Part shown: positions 17,379 to 26,450 of the stretch, one piece after another
How the letters are laid out: each line of letters starts with the position of its first letter
How positions within the stretch are numbered: position 1 is the first letter of the stretch
Assembly: GCF_030216305.1 (NCBI RefSeq)
Contig: NZ_JASOKT010000003.1
Span: 62,001 to 126,000, forward strand
Source: Actinotignum timonense
Lineage (GTDB): Bacteria > Actinomycetota > Actinomycetes > Actinomycetales > Actinomycetaceae
Direction of reading: 5' to 3'
Length of the DNA stretch: 64,000 bases
The notes under the pieces: generated by a model
What the model saw: only the letters and a program-made list of their open reading frames with translations
Databases searched by the model: none
Told to the model about the DNA's origin: nothing
Program-made: the position numbers and the translations under genes

Positions 17379-18638
17379 TCACACGCCGAGGTTTCCGAAG
17401 GCCACCACGTGCACGCCATCGGGGCGGGTGTAACTCAGACCCGATCCGGTCACCACCACGAGGAGCGGATCCGGACTTTTCACATAACGCTGCGCGAACC
17501 GCTGCAGATTTGTGGCTGCTCCATCAATAATGCTCGGAACCGAGCCGAGTTTCACTTCGACCAGCACCGTTCGCCCACCAATATCCAGGATGGCATCCAC
17601 TTCCAGCCCGTCAGCGCTGCGGCCGTGATAAATATCGGTACGAGCCAGGTAGCGCAGATCGTGCACAACCTGGGATTCGAAAAGCTGCCCGAGAAACTCC
17701 AGGTCGTCCAGGAGTTCGCGCTCGCTCGCGTGCAATGCGGCAGCGGCAAGCGCCGGATCGGCCAGGTGGTGCTTGGGCGCTTCTCGGAGCGGCGCTGCGG
17801 AGCGGAGGTGCGCACGCCAGGCTGGCTGCGGCGTCGTAATAAAAATTCGCTGCAAAGAATCGAGGTAATCACGCACCGAATCGCGCGCCAGGCCGGTATC
17901 GCGCGCCAGCGCGCTGACGGACATTTCCGTTGCGGTTCCGCGCGCGAGGGAGGTGAGGAGGGCCGCGACGCGCTGCGGGTCGCGATACGTATTGTCCGGA
18001 ATTCTAATGTCGACAGCGCAGACGGTCTTCAGATAATCACGATTATTAGCACGGGCTTGTTCCGTGCTGAGCTCAAGGTTGCCCGGCCAGCCCCCGTGCG
18101 CGATGCGCTGGGCGATATCGGGGACGGTGAGCGAGGAGGAGGCCGGAGTTATCGCAGCTCCGGGCGGTAATTGCGCGAGCTTACGCAGGGAGACGGCGCT
18201 ATCGCTGTGCCCGGTTTCCGCGAAGGTCATGGTTCCCATCACGAGGCGCGCGAACCGCCCCGCGCCGCTGTGGCGGGCGGCGCCCTCGCCGGGAGCGGTG
18301 GAACCGGTAAAAATGAACTGGCCCGGGCGGTGGCGCCGATCAATCTCATGCCGGGCCAAATCCCATAGCACCGGGTAAACCTGCCATTCGTCCACGAGCC
18401 GCGGGGTATCGCCCTCGAGGACGAGCTGCGGCAGTACCGCTAATTGCTGTTCGAGCTGCGGATCAATATCCGCCTGGATCGCACTCTTGGCATACCGGCG
18501 AGCCGTTTCCGTTTTCCCACATCCCTTAGGCCCGGTCACGAGCACACCGCCGGCGCGCGCCAGGGCCTCCTCCAGCTCGCTATCGGCCAGCCGAGGGCGG
18601 TAGGAGATGCTTTCCTGAGCCATATCGCCTGCTTTCAT
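17379..18638 (-). CDS. AAA ATPase with DUF4143 C-terminal domain
   Basis: This 419-residue protein has a Walker A loop GVLVTGPKGCGKTETA (about 30-45), a Walker B-like LVDEWQVYP, an arginine-sensor region FIFTGSTAPGEG, and a C-terminal DUF4143 nuclease-like fold. The segment GLEVDAILDIGGRTVLVEVKLG carries the D-x(n)-E-x-K pattern of PD-(D/E)XK enzymes. Members are common in accessory DNA and of unknown function. A second ATG lies five codons in. The coding region starts 31 bp from a five-copy 23-bp repeat array, and the patch runs on to tRNA-Ala, which suggests acquisition. Confidence 0.85.
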   Translation of the reverse strand: MKAGDMAQESISYRPRLADSELEEALARAGGVLVTGPKGCGKTETARRYAKSAIQADIDPQLEQQLAVLPQLVLEGDTPRLVDEWQVYPVLWDLARHEIDRRHRPGQFIFTGSTAPGEGAARHSGAGRFARLVMGTMTFAETGHSDSAVSLRKLAQLPPGAAITPASSSLTVPDIAQRIAHGGWPGNLELSTEQARANNRDYLKTVCAVDIRIPDNTYRDPQRVAALLTSLARGTATEMSVSALARDTGLARDSVRDYLDSLQRIFITTPQPAWRAHLRSAAPLREAPKHHLADPALAAAALHASERELLDDLEFLGQLFESQVVHDLRYLARTDIYHGRSADGLEVDAILDIGGRTVLVEVKLGSVPSIIDGAATNLQRFAQRYVKSPDPLLVVVTGSGLSYTRPDGVHVVAFGNLGV

Positions 18639-18668
18639 TTTCCCTGATATCTCGTGCTTTTGGGGCGG

Positions 18669-18783
18669 AGTCGCCAGTTTGTGGACCGTATAGTCGTCAG
18701 TTTATCGGAAATCGAGTCGTCAGTTTGTGGGGATTCCAGTCGTCAGTTTGTGGGCGATGCAGTAGACAGTTTGTAGCGCGCGA
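18669..18783. repeat. Five iteron-like direct repeats with exact 23-bp period
   Basis: The 16-bp unit AGTCGTCAGTTTGTGG, or a variant, starts at 18669, 18692, 18715, 18738 and 18761, always 23 bp apart. The 7-bp spacers differ. Copies 3 and 4 match the unit exactly; copies 1, 2 and 5 vary. The array lies just upstream of the DUF4143 ATPase start. It could be a regulator-binding array, an iteron block, or the multi-repeat end of an IS21-type insertion element. Confidence 0.75.
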
Positions 18784-18896
18784 GCGACTTCGTTGAAGAA
18801 ATTATTGATACGGAACTCTATCGGCAGGCGCGGGAGCAAGACGACGGAATTCGGTATTCCATGGACGAGGTCATGCGTATAGCCGCAGAGGATTGA
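18777..18896 (+). pseudogene. C-terminal remnant of a small gene, possibly a Phd/RelB-type antitoxin
   Basis: An open frame ends in TGA at 18894-18896 and encodes about 39 residues, including VEEIIDTELYRQAREQDDG and then IRYSMDEVMRIAAED. This acidic tail resembles the C-terminus of Phd- or RelB-like antitoxins. The frame has no start: going upstream it meets a TAG at 18774-18776, inside the last copy of the 23-bp repeat array. The gene therefore seems truncated where the repeats begin. No toxin partner is recognised downstream. The family call is weak. Confidence 0.35.
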
Positions 18897-18907
18897 ACCG
18901 ATACCGT

Positions 18908-18928
18908 CTGACTAAATGAGCCAAGTCA
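18908..18928. repeat. 21-bp repeat, copy 1 (inverted relative to 30341-30361)
   Basis: The 21 bases here are the exact reverse complement of 30341-30361 in the oriC flank. The core reads GACTAAATGAGCCAAGTC, with GACT and AGTC ends forming an imperfect inverted repeat. It lies 11 bp after the broken antitoxin-like frame. Confidence 0.65.
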
Positions 18929-19139
18929 GGAAGGGGCAGATAAGCGGACTAATGGTGTAACTATGCCCTCAGCTTATGGTCAACTGTTCACTATCGGCTG
19001 GAAAATATGTCAAGCGTGGATGTCACCACCTCAAACAATTCCCGCAGTCTTTCCTAATTGCGCTCTACGACAATCCGCCATATCATTTGAATCAGGATAG
19101 ATTTTTCGCTTGAATCCATAGGGAACTCCTATCCATCAG

Positions 19140-19169
19140 AGACACCCGGTGTTAGCCCACCGGGTGTCT
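19140..19169. terminator. Strong hairpin, probable terminator
   Basis: AGACACCCGGTG at 19140-19151 pairs perfectly with CACCGGGTGTCT at 19158-19169 around a six-base loop. No T run follows on either strand. It may stop transcription leaving tRNA-Ala on the minus strand or mark an element end. Confidence 0.5.
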
Positions 19170-19318
19170 CGCATGTAGCGCGGGTTAAGGGTTAATAGAC
19201 AAAGTAGTTGCTAATGGCGGCGTGTCGTTGGCTTGGATCCAGCCTGGACCCGCACGAACCTGGTTCGCAAACGAAGTGCGAGGGAGAGCACCGTTTGCAC
19301 CCGATTTCGTGTCTCTAA

Positions 19319-19645
19319 CGCGCACTTGACGGATCCGATGGTTCGAAATGCGCACTTTAGCGCCTCTGCCCACTCCGCCGACCGTGGCGCGCTTACACAG
19401 ACCAGGAGCAGCACTATTCCGGCCCTTTACGTGCGTCGATACACTGTTGACTTTGCTCGGATTTCCCGTAGGATTGCTCGCGAAGACCCCGGAACGATCA
19501 CCAGCCTCGGCTGAATCGCCGGGGTTACGTTTATCCTGAATGGGCCTCGAGCTTCCGGCTTCACAGAATGTACATTTCGGATCTAACGAGCCGCAAAATG
19601 TACGCCACGAACATAAAAACCGCGGAAAACTGTCACCCACGTACA
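19319..19645. repeat. Diverged REP-like repeats
   Basis: A unit near 19319-19359 (from CGCGCACTTGACGG to TCGAAATGCGCACTTT) and the reverse complement of 19566-19606 align well: both end in TCGAAATG(C/T)(G/A)CA(C/T)T after a (C/T)ACNTT--GCGG-type start. A third partial copy with GTACATTTTGC lies at about 19640. They resemble the repeated extragenic palindromic sequences found in actinobacteria. Confidence 0.4.
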
Positions 19646-19814
19646 TTTTGCTGACGGGACTGGCAAGGCAGTCATGCCGGCAGGCCGCCGCCTTCCAGCA
19701 CCAGCGGCGTGGCCGCACCAAAGTGTGCATAAGACACCCAAAATCAGAAGAAAACGGTGCTCATACGCACACTATGCGGGCGGGCTAAAGACCAAGCGTG
19801 AAAGGAAAATCTGG

Positions 19815-19887
19815 TGGAGCTAAGGGGACTCGAACCCCTAACCCCCTGCTTGCAAAGCAGGTGCGCTACCAATTGCGCCATAGCCCC
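19815..19887 (-). tRNA. tRNA-Ala (anticodon TGC)
   Basis: A 73-nt cloverleaf on the minus strand. The acceptor strand GGGGCTA pairs with TAGCTCC, the anticodon arm reads CTGCTTTGCAAGCAG with TGC in the loop, and the T arm holds GGTTCGAGTCC. The discriminator is A; CCA is not encoded. The order gyrA, DUF3566, tRNA-Ile, tRNA-Ala is standard in actinobacteria. Accessory sequence begins past its 3' end. Confidence 0.97.
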
Positions 19888-20012
19888 TAAGATTCCGGCG
19901 CGGGATCCGGAACGTGGTGCCAACGAGAATGCTCATCCATCACGTGCACGAGGGCAGCGACAGCACAACATCCAGCAGCAAGCGAACCGAGGAAGAAACC
20001 AACCCGTTTCAT
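19887..20012 (-). CDS. 41-residue membrane miniprotein, divergent DLW-39-like
   Basis: ATG at 20010-20012 follows a strong GAGGAGG ribosome site and opens a 41-codon frame. The protein starts MKRVGFFLGSLAAGCCAVAA, a single hydrophobic helix, and ends in a short tail with SRWHHVPDPAPES. Size, position between tRNA-Ile and tRNA-Ala downstream of gyrA, and the helix-plus-Trp-plus-DPxP tail recall the actinobacterial DLW-39 small proteins, but the D-L-W triplet itself is absent. The last base of its TAG stop is also the first base of tRNA-Ala. Its function is unknown; the DLW-39 link is inference from location and shape. Confidence 0.7.
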   Translation of the reverse strand: MKRVGFFLGSLAAGCCAVAALVHVMDEHSRWHHVPDPAPES

Positions 20013-20029
20013 AACCCTCCTCGTAACCG

Positions 20030-20103
20030 TGGGCCTAGATGGACTCGAACCATCGACCTCAGTCTTATCAGGACTGCGCTCTAACCAACTGAGCTATAGG
20101 CCC
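20030..20103 (-). tRNA. tRNA-Ile (anticodon GAT)
   Basis: A 74-nt cloverleaf on the minus strand. The acceptor strand GGGCCTA pairs with TAGGCCC, the D arm holds AGCTCAGTTGGTTAGAGC, the anticodon loop is CTGATAA with GAT, and the T arm holds GGTTCGAGTCC. The discriminator is A. It lies upstream of the miniprotein gene and tRNA-Ala on the same strand, so the three may share one transcript. Confidence 0.97.
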
Positions 20104-20175
20104 GGTGACCACATGAGTTTACACCGGCGAGCCGCCGTTTCCAAATCGTTTCGCTTGCGGTTCGCGTCACACTTG

Positions 20176-20865
20176 TCAGCTCAGCCGCAGCAGCCGGCGC
20201 AGCGGCACCCCGAGCCAGGGAGTCACCAGGCGGATGGCCGGGCCGGTAAGCACCGCCGCCGCCAGGGTACCTTCGCGCACGCCCACGAGCTCCCCGAGCA
20301 CCGCGAACGACAATGCGGTGGCCAGAGCAACCAGGGCGGCGTCGTTATAGACCTTGATGGCACCGAAATTAGTCCAGCGATGCACACCGAAGCGGCGCAC
20401 TGTTTTTCGGTAGATCGCGATGACCACGCCTTCGCCGGCGTTGACGACCGCCCCGGAGCTCACTTCCACGCAGATTCCCACCGCGAGCACCGCTACCCCG
20501 CCTAGGCACAGCAGCCACTGCTGGGTGTAGCTCGCATACGTGATCGGGCCGAGGATCGCGCCGGCCGCGTCGATGCCGGTCGCCATGAGCAGGGCCATCG
20601 GTAATTGCAGAAATTCCAGCGGCGGGAATTCGCGGCGCAGCAAAGCCAGCTGGATCGCGATGAAGACCACGTGCATGCACCCGGTCAGGGTGCCCACCGA
20701 GATCGGCGTCATGCGCGAAACCACGTAAGGGAGCGAAGAAATTGGCGAGGTACCCAGGTCGGAGGCAATAGCCAGCTGAATACCGAAGCCCATAATGAAC
20801 AGGCCTAGGGCCAGCACCAGGTAGCGGATAACCCACAGCCACCACGGGGCGAGCGCCCTACTCAT
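20176..20865 (-). CDS. YczE/YyaS/YitT-family integral membrane protein
   Basis: This 229-residue protein has about six hydrophobic helices and the family signature SDLGTSPISSLPYVVS after helix 1, plus the AVVNAGEGVVIAIYRK segment later. Members lie in the cytoplasmic membrane and have no proven transport substrate. Its ATG overlaps the end of the DUF3566 gene by 8 bp, so the two are probably translated together. It separates DUF3566 from tRNA-Ile, where many relatives have no gene. Confidence 0.8.
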   Translation of the reverse strand: MSRALAPWWLWVIRYLVLALGLFIMGFGIQLAIASDLGTSPISSLPYVVSRMTPISVGTLTGCMHVVFIAIQLALLRREFPPLEFLQLPMALLMATGIDAAGAILGPITYASYTQQWLLCLGGVAVLAVGICVEVSSGAVVNAGEGVVIAIYRKTVRRFGVHRWTNFGAIKVYNDAALVALATALSFAVLGELVGVREGTLAAAVLTGPAIRLVTPWLGVPLRRLLRLS

Positions 20866-21523
20866 CGGTGACTGTCAAGCGCAGTCCTCCCACCAGAGCC
20901 GCGAAGAGGTTATAGATCAGCGCCGCGATCGCGGAGAGCGCGGTCAGAAGCACAATATGAATAATCCCCACCAGCACGGCGAAAGCCATCCAGCGGCCAA
21001 ATTCCATGTATTCGCCCACTCGCAGCAATTCTTCATTGCCGAGGGTCTCAAATAGATCCGACATCTGGGAGAACACGTGCATGCCGTCCAGCACGAACCA
21101 GATGAGCATCATCGCGATCACGATCATCACGCCAATCGCCACGGACAGCAGGAAGCCGATTTTCATGGCGGACATCGGCTCCACCTTGGCGATGGTCATC
21201 CGGATCCGGCGAATGCCCACGGTTTGCTTCGCGGGAGCAGCACCTTCCGGGGCGGAAACCCGCGAGTAAGCGCTGGCCCGATGCCCGGTAGCTGCCCCGC
21301 CCGCGGCCGGGCCAGCTGATCCGCTGGCGGCCCGTGCCGGGGCGCCAGCGGCGCCGTCGTACTGCATAGCTGAATGCGCCGGCACGGAAGCAGTAGAAGC
21401 AGCCGGACCGGTGTGGCCCTCCGCTGCCGCGGGCATGGCCCCGCGCACCCGGGTTGCCTCCAGCCCCGCGCCCTCACGCCCGCGGCCGGGCCCGCGTTCC
21501 GGAGTGTGTTGTGTATCTGTCAT
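20858..21523 (-). CDS. DUF3566 transmembrane protein
   Basis: This 221-residue protein has a long Ala/Gly/Pro-rich disordered N-terminus (about 1-100), then the DUF3566 domain starting RRIRMTIAKVEPMSAMKIGF with two transmembrane helices at about 122-148 and 177-203. The family is confined to actinobacteria and almost always follows gyrA; its role is unknown. It starts 1 bp after the gyrA stop codon, with its ribosome site inside gyrA. Confidence 0.9.
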   Translation of the reverse strand: MTDTQHTPERGPGRGREGAGLEATRVRGAMPAAAEGHTGPAASTASVPAHSAMQYDGAAGAPARAASGSAGPAAGGAATGHRASAYSRVSAPEGAAPAKQTVGIRRIRMTIAKVEPMSAMKIGFLLSVAIGVMIVIAMMLIWFVLDGMHVFSQMSDLFETLGNEELLRVGEYMEFGRWMAFAVLVGIIHIVLLTALSAIAALIYNLFAALVGGLRLTVTDE

Positions 21524-21524
21524 C

Positions 21525-24149
21525 TCAGTTCTCCAAGGTTTCAGCGGCCGGTTCTGTAGATTCCGTAACTTCCGCAGCTGCCGGAGGTTCCGTCACCTCA
21601 GCAGCTTCCGAAGCTTCCGCGGATGCCTCCGCTGCCGGCTGCTCGCCTCCGGCGGGGACCTCTTCTTCGATCTCCACCTCAGCATTACGCGCGACAGCAA
21701 TAATTCTGTCACCCTTATCGGGCCGCACGAAAGTAACGCCCTGGGTGTTGCGGCCGGTGAGCGACACTTCATCAACCGCGGCGCGCATCACCTTGCCCGA
21801 TTCCATAATAGCGAGCACTTCGTCACCGCTGGACACCATGAGCGCGCCCACCAGATCCCCGCGGGCCTCGGTCAGCTTCGCCACCTTAATACCCATGCCG
21901 GCACGCCCCTGCACCCGGTATTCATCCGCGCTGGTCCGCTTGGCAAAGCCCTGTTCGGTCATCACGAATACCTGGGAGTCATCATGCACAACGTCCATGG
22001 TCAGCAAAGAATCATCCCCGCGGAATTTCATACCCGTCACGCCGGAAGCCGCCCGGCCCATCGGCCGCAACGCTTCCGCATCCGCGGTGAACCGCAAAGA
22101 CATCCCGTGGCGGGAGACGAGCAGCAGGTCATCGGCCTCATCCACGAGGGAAGCGGCCACCACCTCATCGCTGGACCCATCCGCCAGCTCGCGCAGCTTA
22201 ATCGCAATCAAACCGCCCGAGCGCGGAGAATCGTAATCCTGGAGCGGGGTCTTCTTCACCAGCCCAGACTTCGTGGCGAGCACCAGGTACTTCGCGTCCT
22301 CGTAACTGCGGATCGAACGCACCGCCGCTATCGTTTCCCCAGGCTGGAAGGCCAGCAGATTCGCCACGTGCTGGCCCTTCGCATCGCGCCCGCCTTCGGG
22401 AAGCTCGTAACCCTTGAGGCGGTACACCCGCCCCAGGTTCGTGAAGAACAAATGCCAATCGTGGGTGGAGGCAATCCCAAAGTGATCGACCACATCGTCC
22501 ACGCGCAGCGAGGCCCCGCGGATCCCCTTGCCGCCGCGGTGTTGGGCGCGGTATTCACTCACCTTGGTGCGCTTGACGTAACCCGAGCGCGTGACCGTAA
22601 CCACCACGTCCTCTTCGGGGATGAGGTCTTCCACGCTCATCTCCCCGTCGTAAGGAAGGATGGTGGTGCGCCGCTCATCACCGTACTTATCGGTAATGGC
22701 CTGGAGTTCTTCGGAAATAATGGAGCGCTGGCGATCCTCGGAAGCCAGAATCCCGCGGTAATCCTCCACGAGGGCCCGCTTTTCTTCGTATTCATCCAGG
22801 ATCTTCTGGCGCTCCAGGGCGGCCAGGCGGCGCAGCTGCATTTCCAGAATCGCATTGGCCTGGTCCTCATCAATATCGAGGAGTTCCATGAGGCCGGTGC
22901 GGGCCACATCCACCGTGGCCGACGCCCGAATCAGCGCAATAACTTCATCGAGGGCATCGAGGGCCTTGAGGTAGCCCTCCAGAATATGCATGCGCTTGAG
23001 CGCCTCGTTGAGGCGGTATTCGGTGCGCCGGCGGATCACGTCCATCTGATGCGCAACCCAGTGCCGCACGAAACCGTCCAGGGAAAGCGTGCGCGGCACC
23101 CCGTCCACCAGCGCCAACATATTCGCAGGGAAATTATTTTGCAGTTGCGTATGCTTGTAAAGATTATTGAGGACCACCTTCGGTACCGCGTCACGTTTAA
23201 GAACGACGACGATCCGCTGGCCGGCCCGCCCGGAGGTCTCATCACGAATATCAGCAATGCCCGGGAGGCGGCCATCCTTGATGCCCTCCACCATTTTGTC
23301 CAGCAGCCGATCCGGATTGACCTGGTAAGGCAGATCGGTGATGACCAGGCAGGTGCGGCCCCCGATCTCATCGACTTCCACCACGGCGCGCTGGGTGATG
23401 GACCCGCGCCCGGTCCGGTAGGCATCCTCGATACCGCGGGTTCCCAGGATCGTTGCCCCGGTGGGGAAATCCGGGCCCTTGATACGGCGCATGAGCTCGC
23501 CCAGGAGTTCTTCCCGGGAGGTATCCGGGTGGGCGAGGTACCACTGCACGCCGTCATTCACTTCGCGCAGGTTATGCGGGGGGATGCGGGTGGCCATACC
23601 CACCGCGATACCTTCGGAGCCGTTGACTAGCAGATTCGGGAATCGGGAGGTGAGGATGGTCGGTTCCATGAGCGAGCCATCGTAATTCGGCTCGAAATCA
23701 ACTGTATTTTCCTTGATATCCCGCACCATTTCCAGGGCGAGGGGAGCCATGCGCGCTTCCGTGTAGCGCGGGGCGGCCGCCCCCAGATCACCGGAGGTAC
23801 CGAAGTTACCCTGGCCGGAAACCAGCGGGTAGCGCATGGACCAGGGTTGGGCCAGGCGCACCATCGTGTCATAAATCGCGGCGTCGCCGTGGGGGTGGTA
23901 ATGCCCCATAACATCGCCCACGATTTTCGCTGACTTGGAGAAGGAGGAATCTGGCCGGTATCCGCCGTCGTACATCGCGTAGATAACGCGCCGATGCACG
24001 GGCTTGAGGCCGTCGCGCACGTCCGGCAGCGCGCGACCCACAATAACGGACATGGCGTAATCGAGGTAGGAACTCTCCATTTCGCGCTGGAGATCCACCT
24101 CCATAATCGCGCCGTGATTATACGTGGACGTCGTTTCGCTTTCGCTCAT
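21525..24149 (-). CDS. gyrA: DNA gyrase subunit A
   Basis: This 874-residue subunit cuts and rejoins DNA in the A2B2 gyrase that introduces negative supercoils. The catalytic tyrosine is Y129 in [11 protein letters not shown]. The quinolone-determining region reads [16 protein letters not shown] with Ala at position 90 and Asp at 94, as in mycobacteria. The C-terminal beta-pinwheel holds the GyrA box [13 protein letters not shown]. The tail beyond about 815 is Ala/Glu-rich. It follows gyrB by 14 bp. Length is normal, with no intein. Confidence 0.98.
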   Translation of the reverse strand: MSESETTSTYNHGAIMEVDLQREMESSYLDYAMSVIVGRALPDVRDGLKPVHRRVIYAMYDGGYRPDSSFSKSAKIVGDVMGHYHPHGDAAIYDTMVRLAQPWSMRYPLVSGQGNFGTSGDLGAAAPRYTEARMAPLALEMVRDIKENTVDFEPNYDGSLMEPTILTSRFPNLLVNGSEGIAVGMATRIPPHNLREVNDGVQWYLAHPDTSREELLGELMRRIKGPDFPTGATILGTRGIEDAYRTGRGSITQRAVVEVDEIGGRTCLVITDLPYQVNPDRLLDKMVEGIKDGRLPGIADIRDETSGRAGQRIVVVLKRDAVPKVVLNNLYKHTQLQNNFPANMLALVDGVPRTLSLDGFVRHWVAHQMDVIRRRTEYRLNEALKRMHILEGYLKALDALDEVIALIRASATVDVARTGLMELLDIDEDQANAILEMQLRRLAALERQKILDEYEEKRALVEDYRGILASEDRQRSIISEELQAITDKYGDERRTTILPYDGEMSVEDLIPEEDVVVTVTRSGYVKRTKVSEYRAQHRGGKGIRGASLRVDDVVDHFGIASTHDWHLFFTNLGRVYRLKGYELPEGGRDAKGQHVANLLAFQPGETIAAVRSIRSYEDAKYLVLATKSGLVKKTPLQDYDSPRSGGLIAIKLRELADGSSDEVVAASLVDEADDLLLVSRHGMSLRFTADAEALRPMGRAASGVTGMKFRGDDSLLTMDVVHDDSQVFVMTEQGFAKRTSADEYRVQGRAGMGIKVAKLTEARGDLVGALMVSSGDEVLAIMESGKVMRAAVDEVSLTGRNTQGVTFVRPDKGDRIIAVARNAEVEIEEEVPAGGEQPAAEASAEASEAAEVTEPPAAAEVTESTEPAAETLEN

Positions 24150-24163
24150 AATGATGACAAATC

Positions 24164-26311
24164 CTAGATATCGAGGAAGCGCACGTCGTGCGCATTACGT
24201 TGAATGAAGCCGCGGCGAGAATCCACATCTTCGCCCATAAGAACACTGAAGGTTTCATCTGTTGCGGCGGCCTCCCCGATGGAGACCTGCTTGAGGGTGC
24301 GGAATTCCGGATTCATGGTGGTATCCCACAGTTCCTCCGCGTTCATTTCACCCAGACCCTTGTAGCGCTGGATGCGCTGGGATTCTTCGCGGGGTAGCCG
24401 CCAGCCGTTGGCTTTGCCTTCTTCGAGCACCTCATCGCGTTCCCGATCCGAGAACACGTAGGAATGGGGGGCGTTCGTCCACTTGATGCGGTAGAGCGGG
24501 GGCATGGCCAGGAAGACGTGCCCGGCTTCGATCAGCGGGCGCATATAGCGGTACACCAAGGTGAGCAGGAGGGTCGCGATATGCGAGCCGTCCACATCCG
24601 CATCGGCCATGAAAATGATCTTGTGGTAGCGCAGCTTATCGATATCGAATTCATCGCCGATGCCGGTGCCGAAAGCGGTGATGAGCGATTGGATGGTATC
24701 CGAGGAAAGTGCCCGATCCAGGCGGGCCTTTTCCACGTTGAGGATCTTGCCGCGGATGGGCATAATCGCCTGGTGCTCCGGATCGCGCCCGTTCACCGCG
24801 CTACCGCCGGCGGAATCACCCTCCACGATGAAAATTTCGCATTCCTCGGGTTTATTCGAGGTGCAATCCTTGAGCTTGCCGGGCATGGAAGCTGATTCCA
24901 GCACGGATTTGCGGCGGGTGGCTTCCCGGGCTTTGCGGGCCGCGGCGCGCGCGGCAAAAGCCTGGGTGCCCTTGCGGATAATTTCTTTGGCATCCGCGGG
25001 GTGGGAATCAAGCCAGTCGCTGAGCTGGGTGTACATCTGCTGCTGCACGAAAGTGCGCGCTTCGGTATTCCCGAGCTTGGTTTTGGTCTGGCCTTCAAAC
25101 TGGGGGTTGCCCAATTTCACGGAGATCACCGCGGTGAGGCCTTCGCGCACATCATCACCGGAAAGATTCGGGTCTTTATCTTTGAGGAGCCCGTGTTCGC
25201 GCGCGTACTTATTGATTACCGAGGTGAGGGCGGAGCGGAAGCCTTCTTCGTGCATCCCGCCTTCGGTGGTGTTAATGGTATTCGCGAAGGTATTGACCGA
25301 TTCGGAGTAGGCCGAGGTCCACTGCATGGCCACTTCTACTTCGATCTGCTTCTCATCATCTTCGGCTTCGAAGTAGATGATGTCGTTATTGATGATGTCC
25401 GATTTCTTCATCGAGTTGAGGAATTTGACGTAGTCAAGCAGCCCGCCGGAATAGCAATAGGACACTTCGCGCTTGGCCGGGACCTCCGCGGCGGTTTCGC
25501 CTTCCGCCCCGGTGACTTCATCGCCTTCCGAGGTAGCAGAGCGGCGCTCATCAATAAGGTTGATACGCAGGTTCTTATTGAGGAAAGCCATCTGGTGGAA
25601 ACGCTTACGCAGCGTTTCGAAATCATAATCCGTGGTTTCGAAAATATCCGGATTGGCCCAGAAAGTTTGGGTGGTTCCCGTTTCGGTGGTTTCTTCCCCG
25701 CGTTCCAGCTCCCGGGTGGGTACCCCGTTTTCGTAGGCGATGCGCCATACGTAGCCATCGCGTTTGACGATGGTTTCCATCCGGGTGGAGAGCGCATTCA
25801 CCACGGACACACCCACGCCGTGCAGGCCGCCGGACACCGCGTAGCCGCCCTGGCCGAATTTACCGCCGGCGTGCAGCACGGTCATCACAACTTCCACCGC
25901 GGGGCGCCCTTCGGTGGGATGCATATCCACGGGAATACCACGCCCGTTATCTTCCACGCGCACCCCGCCATCTTCACGCAGAGTCACCGTGATGGTATCC
26001 GCGTAGCCGGCCAGCGCCTCATCGACCGAATTATCTACAACTTCGTAGACCAGGTGGTGCAGGCCGCGCTCCCCGGTGGAGCCGATATACATACCGGGGC
26101 GCTTGCGCACCGCCTCCAGACCTTCGAGGACGGTAATATTCGATGCGTCATAGGACTGATCGGGGGATACTTCGCCGACGTGATGCACAGGGCTCTGCGG
26201 GGCCGGGTTTTGCGGGGCCGAATTCTGCTGGGCCGAATTCTGCTCCGGCTGCGAGGCCGGGTTTTGTTCCGGCTGCTGCACCGGTTCGGGATGACTCGTT
26301 GTTTCCGACAC
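24164..26311 (-). CDS. gyrB: DNA gyrase subunit B
   Basis: This 715-residue subunit supplies ATPase and TOPRIM activities of gyrase. A 45-residue Gln/Pro-rich N-terminal extension (repeats of QNPAPQ/EQNSA type) precedes the GHKL ATPase ([39 protein letters not shown]). The TOPRIM metal motifs are [16 protein letters not shown] and [11 protein letters not shown]. The Lys that usually follows GGSA is Val here. A segment near 285 ([16 protein letters not shown]) is an acidic insertion. It is transcribed with gyrA. Confidence 0.98.
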   Translation of the reverse strand: MSETTSHPEPVQQPEQNPASQPEQNSAQQNSAPQNPAPQSPVHHVGEVSPDQSYDASNITVLEGLEAVRKRPGMYIGSTGERGLHHLVYEVVDNSVDEALAGYADTITVTLREDGGVRVEDNGRGIPVDMHPTEGRPAVEVVMTVLHAGGKFGQGGYAVSGGLHGVGVSVVNALSTRMETIVKRDGYVWRIAYENGVPTRELERGEETTETGTTQTFWANPDIFETTDYDFETLRKRFHQMAFLNKNLRINLIDERRSATSEGDEVTGAEGETAAEVPAKREVSYCYSGGLLDYVKFLNSMKKSDIINNDIIYFEAEDDEKQIEVEVAMQWTSAYSESVNTFANTINTTEGGMHEEGFRSALTSVINKYAREHGLLKDKDPNLSGDDVREGLTAVISVKLGNPQFEGQTKTKLGNTEARTFVQQQMYTQLSDWLDSHPADAKEIIRKGTQAFAARAAARKAREATRRKSVLESASMPGKLKDCTSNKPEECEIFIVEGDSAGGSAVNGRDPEHQAIMPIRGKILNVEKARLDRALSSDTIQSLITAFGTGIGDEFDIDKLRYHKIIFMADADVDGSHIATLLLTLVYRYMRPLIEAGHVFLAMPPLYRIKWTNAPHSYVFSDRERDEVLEEGKANGWRLPREESQRIQRYKGLGEMNAEELWDTTMNPEFRTLKQVSIGEAAATDETFSVLMGEDVDSRRGFIQRNAHDVRFLDI

Positions 26312-26450
26312 GCGCGGAACACTCCTTCAGGCTAACTCTCAAAAATGGGCCTCTCCCGCATTGACCGCCGTTCTGGTAGGTACCTACGCTGGAGAGTCCC
26401 TCGTCTATTCTAGCCTATAAGCAGCTACGAAACTGAGACGGAGGACCGCT

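Larger units (their letters stand above)
18639..19814. other. Gene-free accessory stretch between the ATPase gene and tRNA-Ala
   Basis: This 1.18-kb stretch holds five 23-bp repeats, the end of a broken gene, a 21-bp repeat shared with the oriC flank, a strong hairpin, and REP-like sequences, each listed separately. Between 18929 and 19139 only a 45-codon frame of doubtful reality is seen. The long minus-strand frame at 19185-19730 has no recognisable domain and odd composition and is not called. Confidence 0.6.

Noticed and set aside
18976..19113. 45-codon plus-strand frame with LIALYDNPPYHLNQDRFFA
   Set aside because: No ribosome site and no recognised family. It sits where a toxin could follow the broken antitoxin, but evidence is too thin for a gene call.
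19256..19270. CGAACCTGGTTCG as a LexA box
   Set aside because: The spacing between CGAAC and GTTCG is three bases, not four, so it does not fit the SOS consensus.
19185..19730. 181-codon minus-strand frame between the hairpin and tRNA-Ala
   Set aside because: It has no recognisable domain, unusual Cys/Arg/Ser content, and its sequence is made of the REP-like repeats on the other reading.
21411..23630. 739-codon frame antisense to gyrA
   Set aside because: It mirrors gyrA codon structure (GC-rich third positions give long antisense frames) and shows no family motif.
24770..24815. Val after GGSA in GyrB as a quinolone-resistance change
   Set aside because: The residue differs from the usual Lys, but it is not one of the classic resistance positions and may be lineage-typical.
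25001..26335. 444-codon frame antisense to gyrB
   Set aside because: Shadow of gyrB; no ribosome site or domain.
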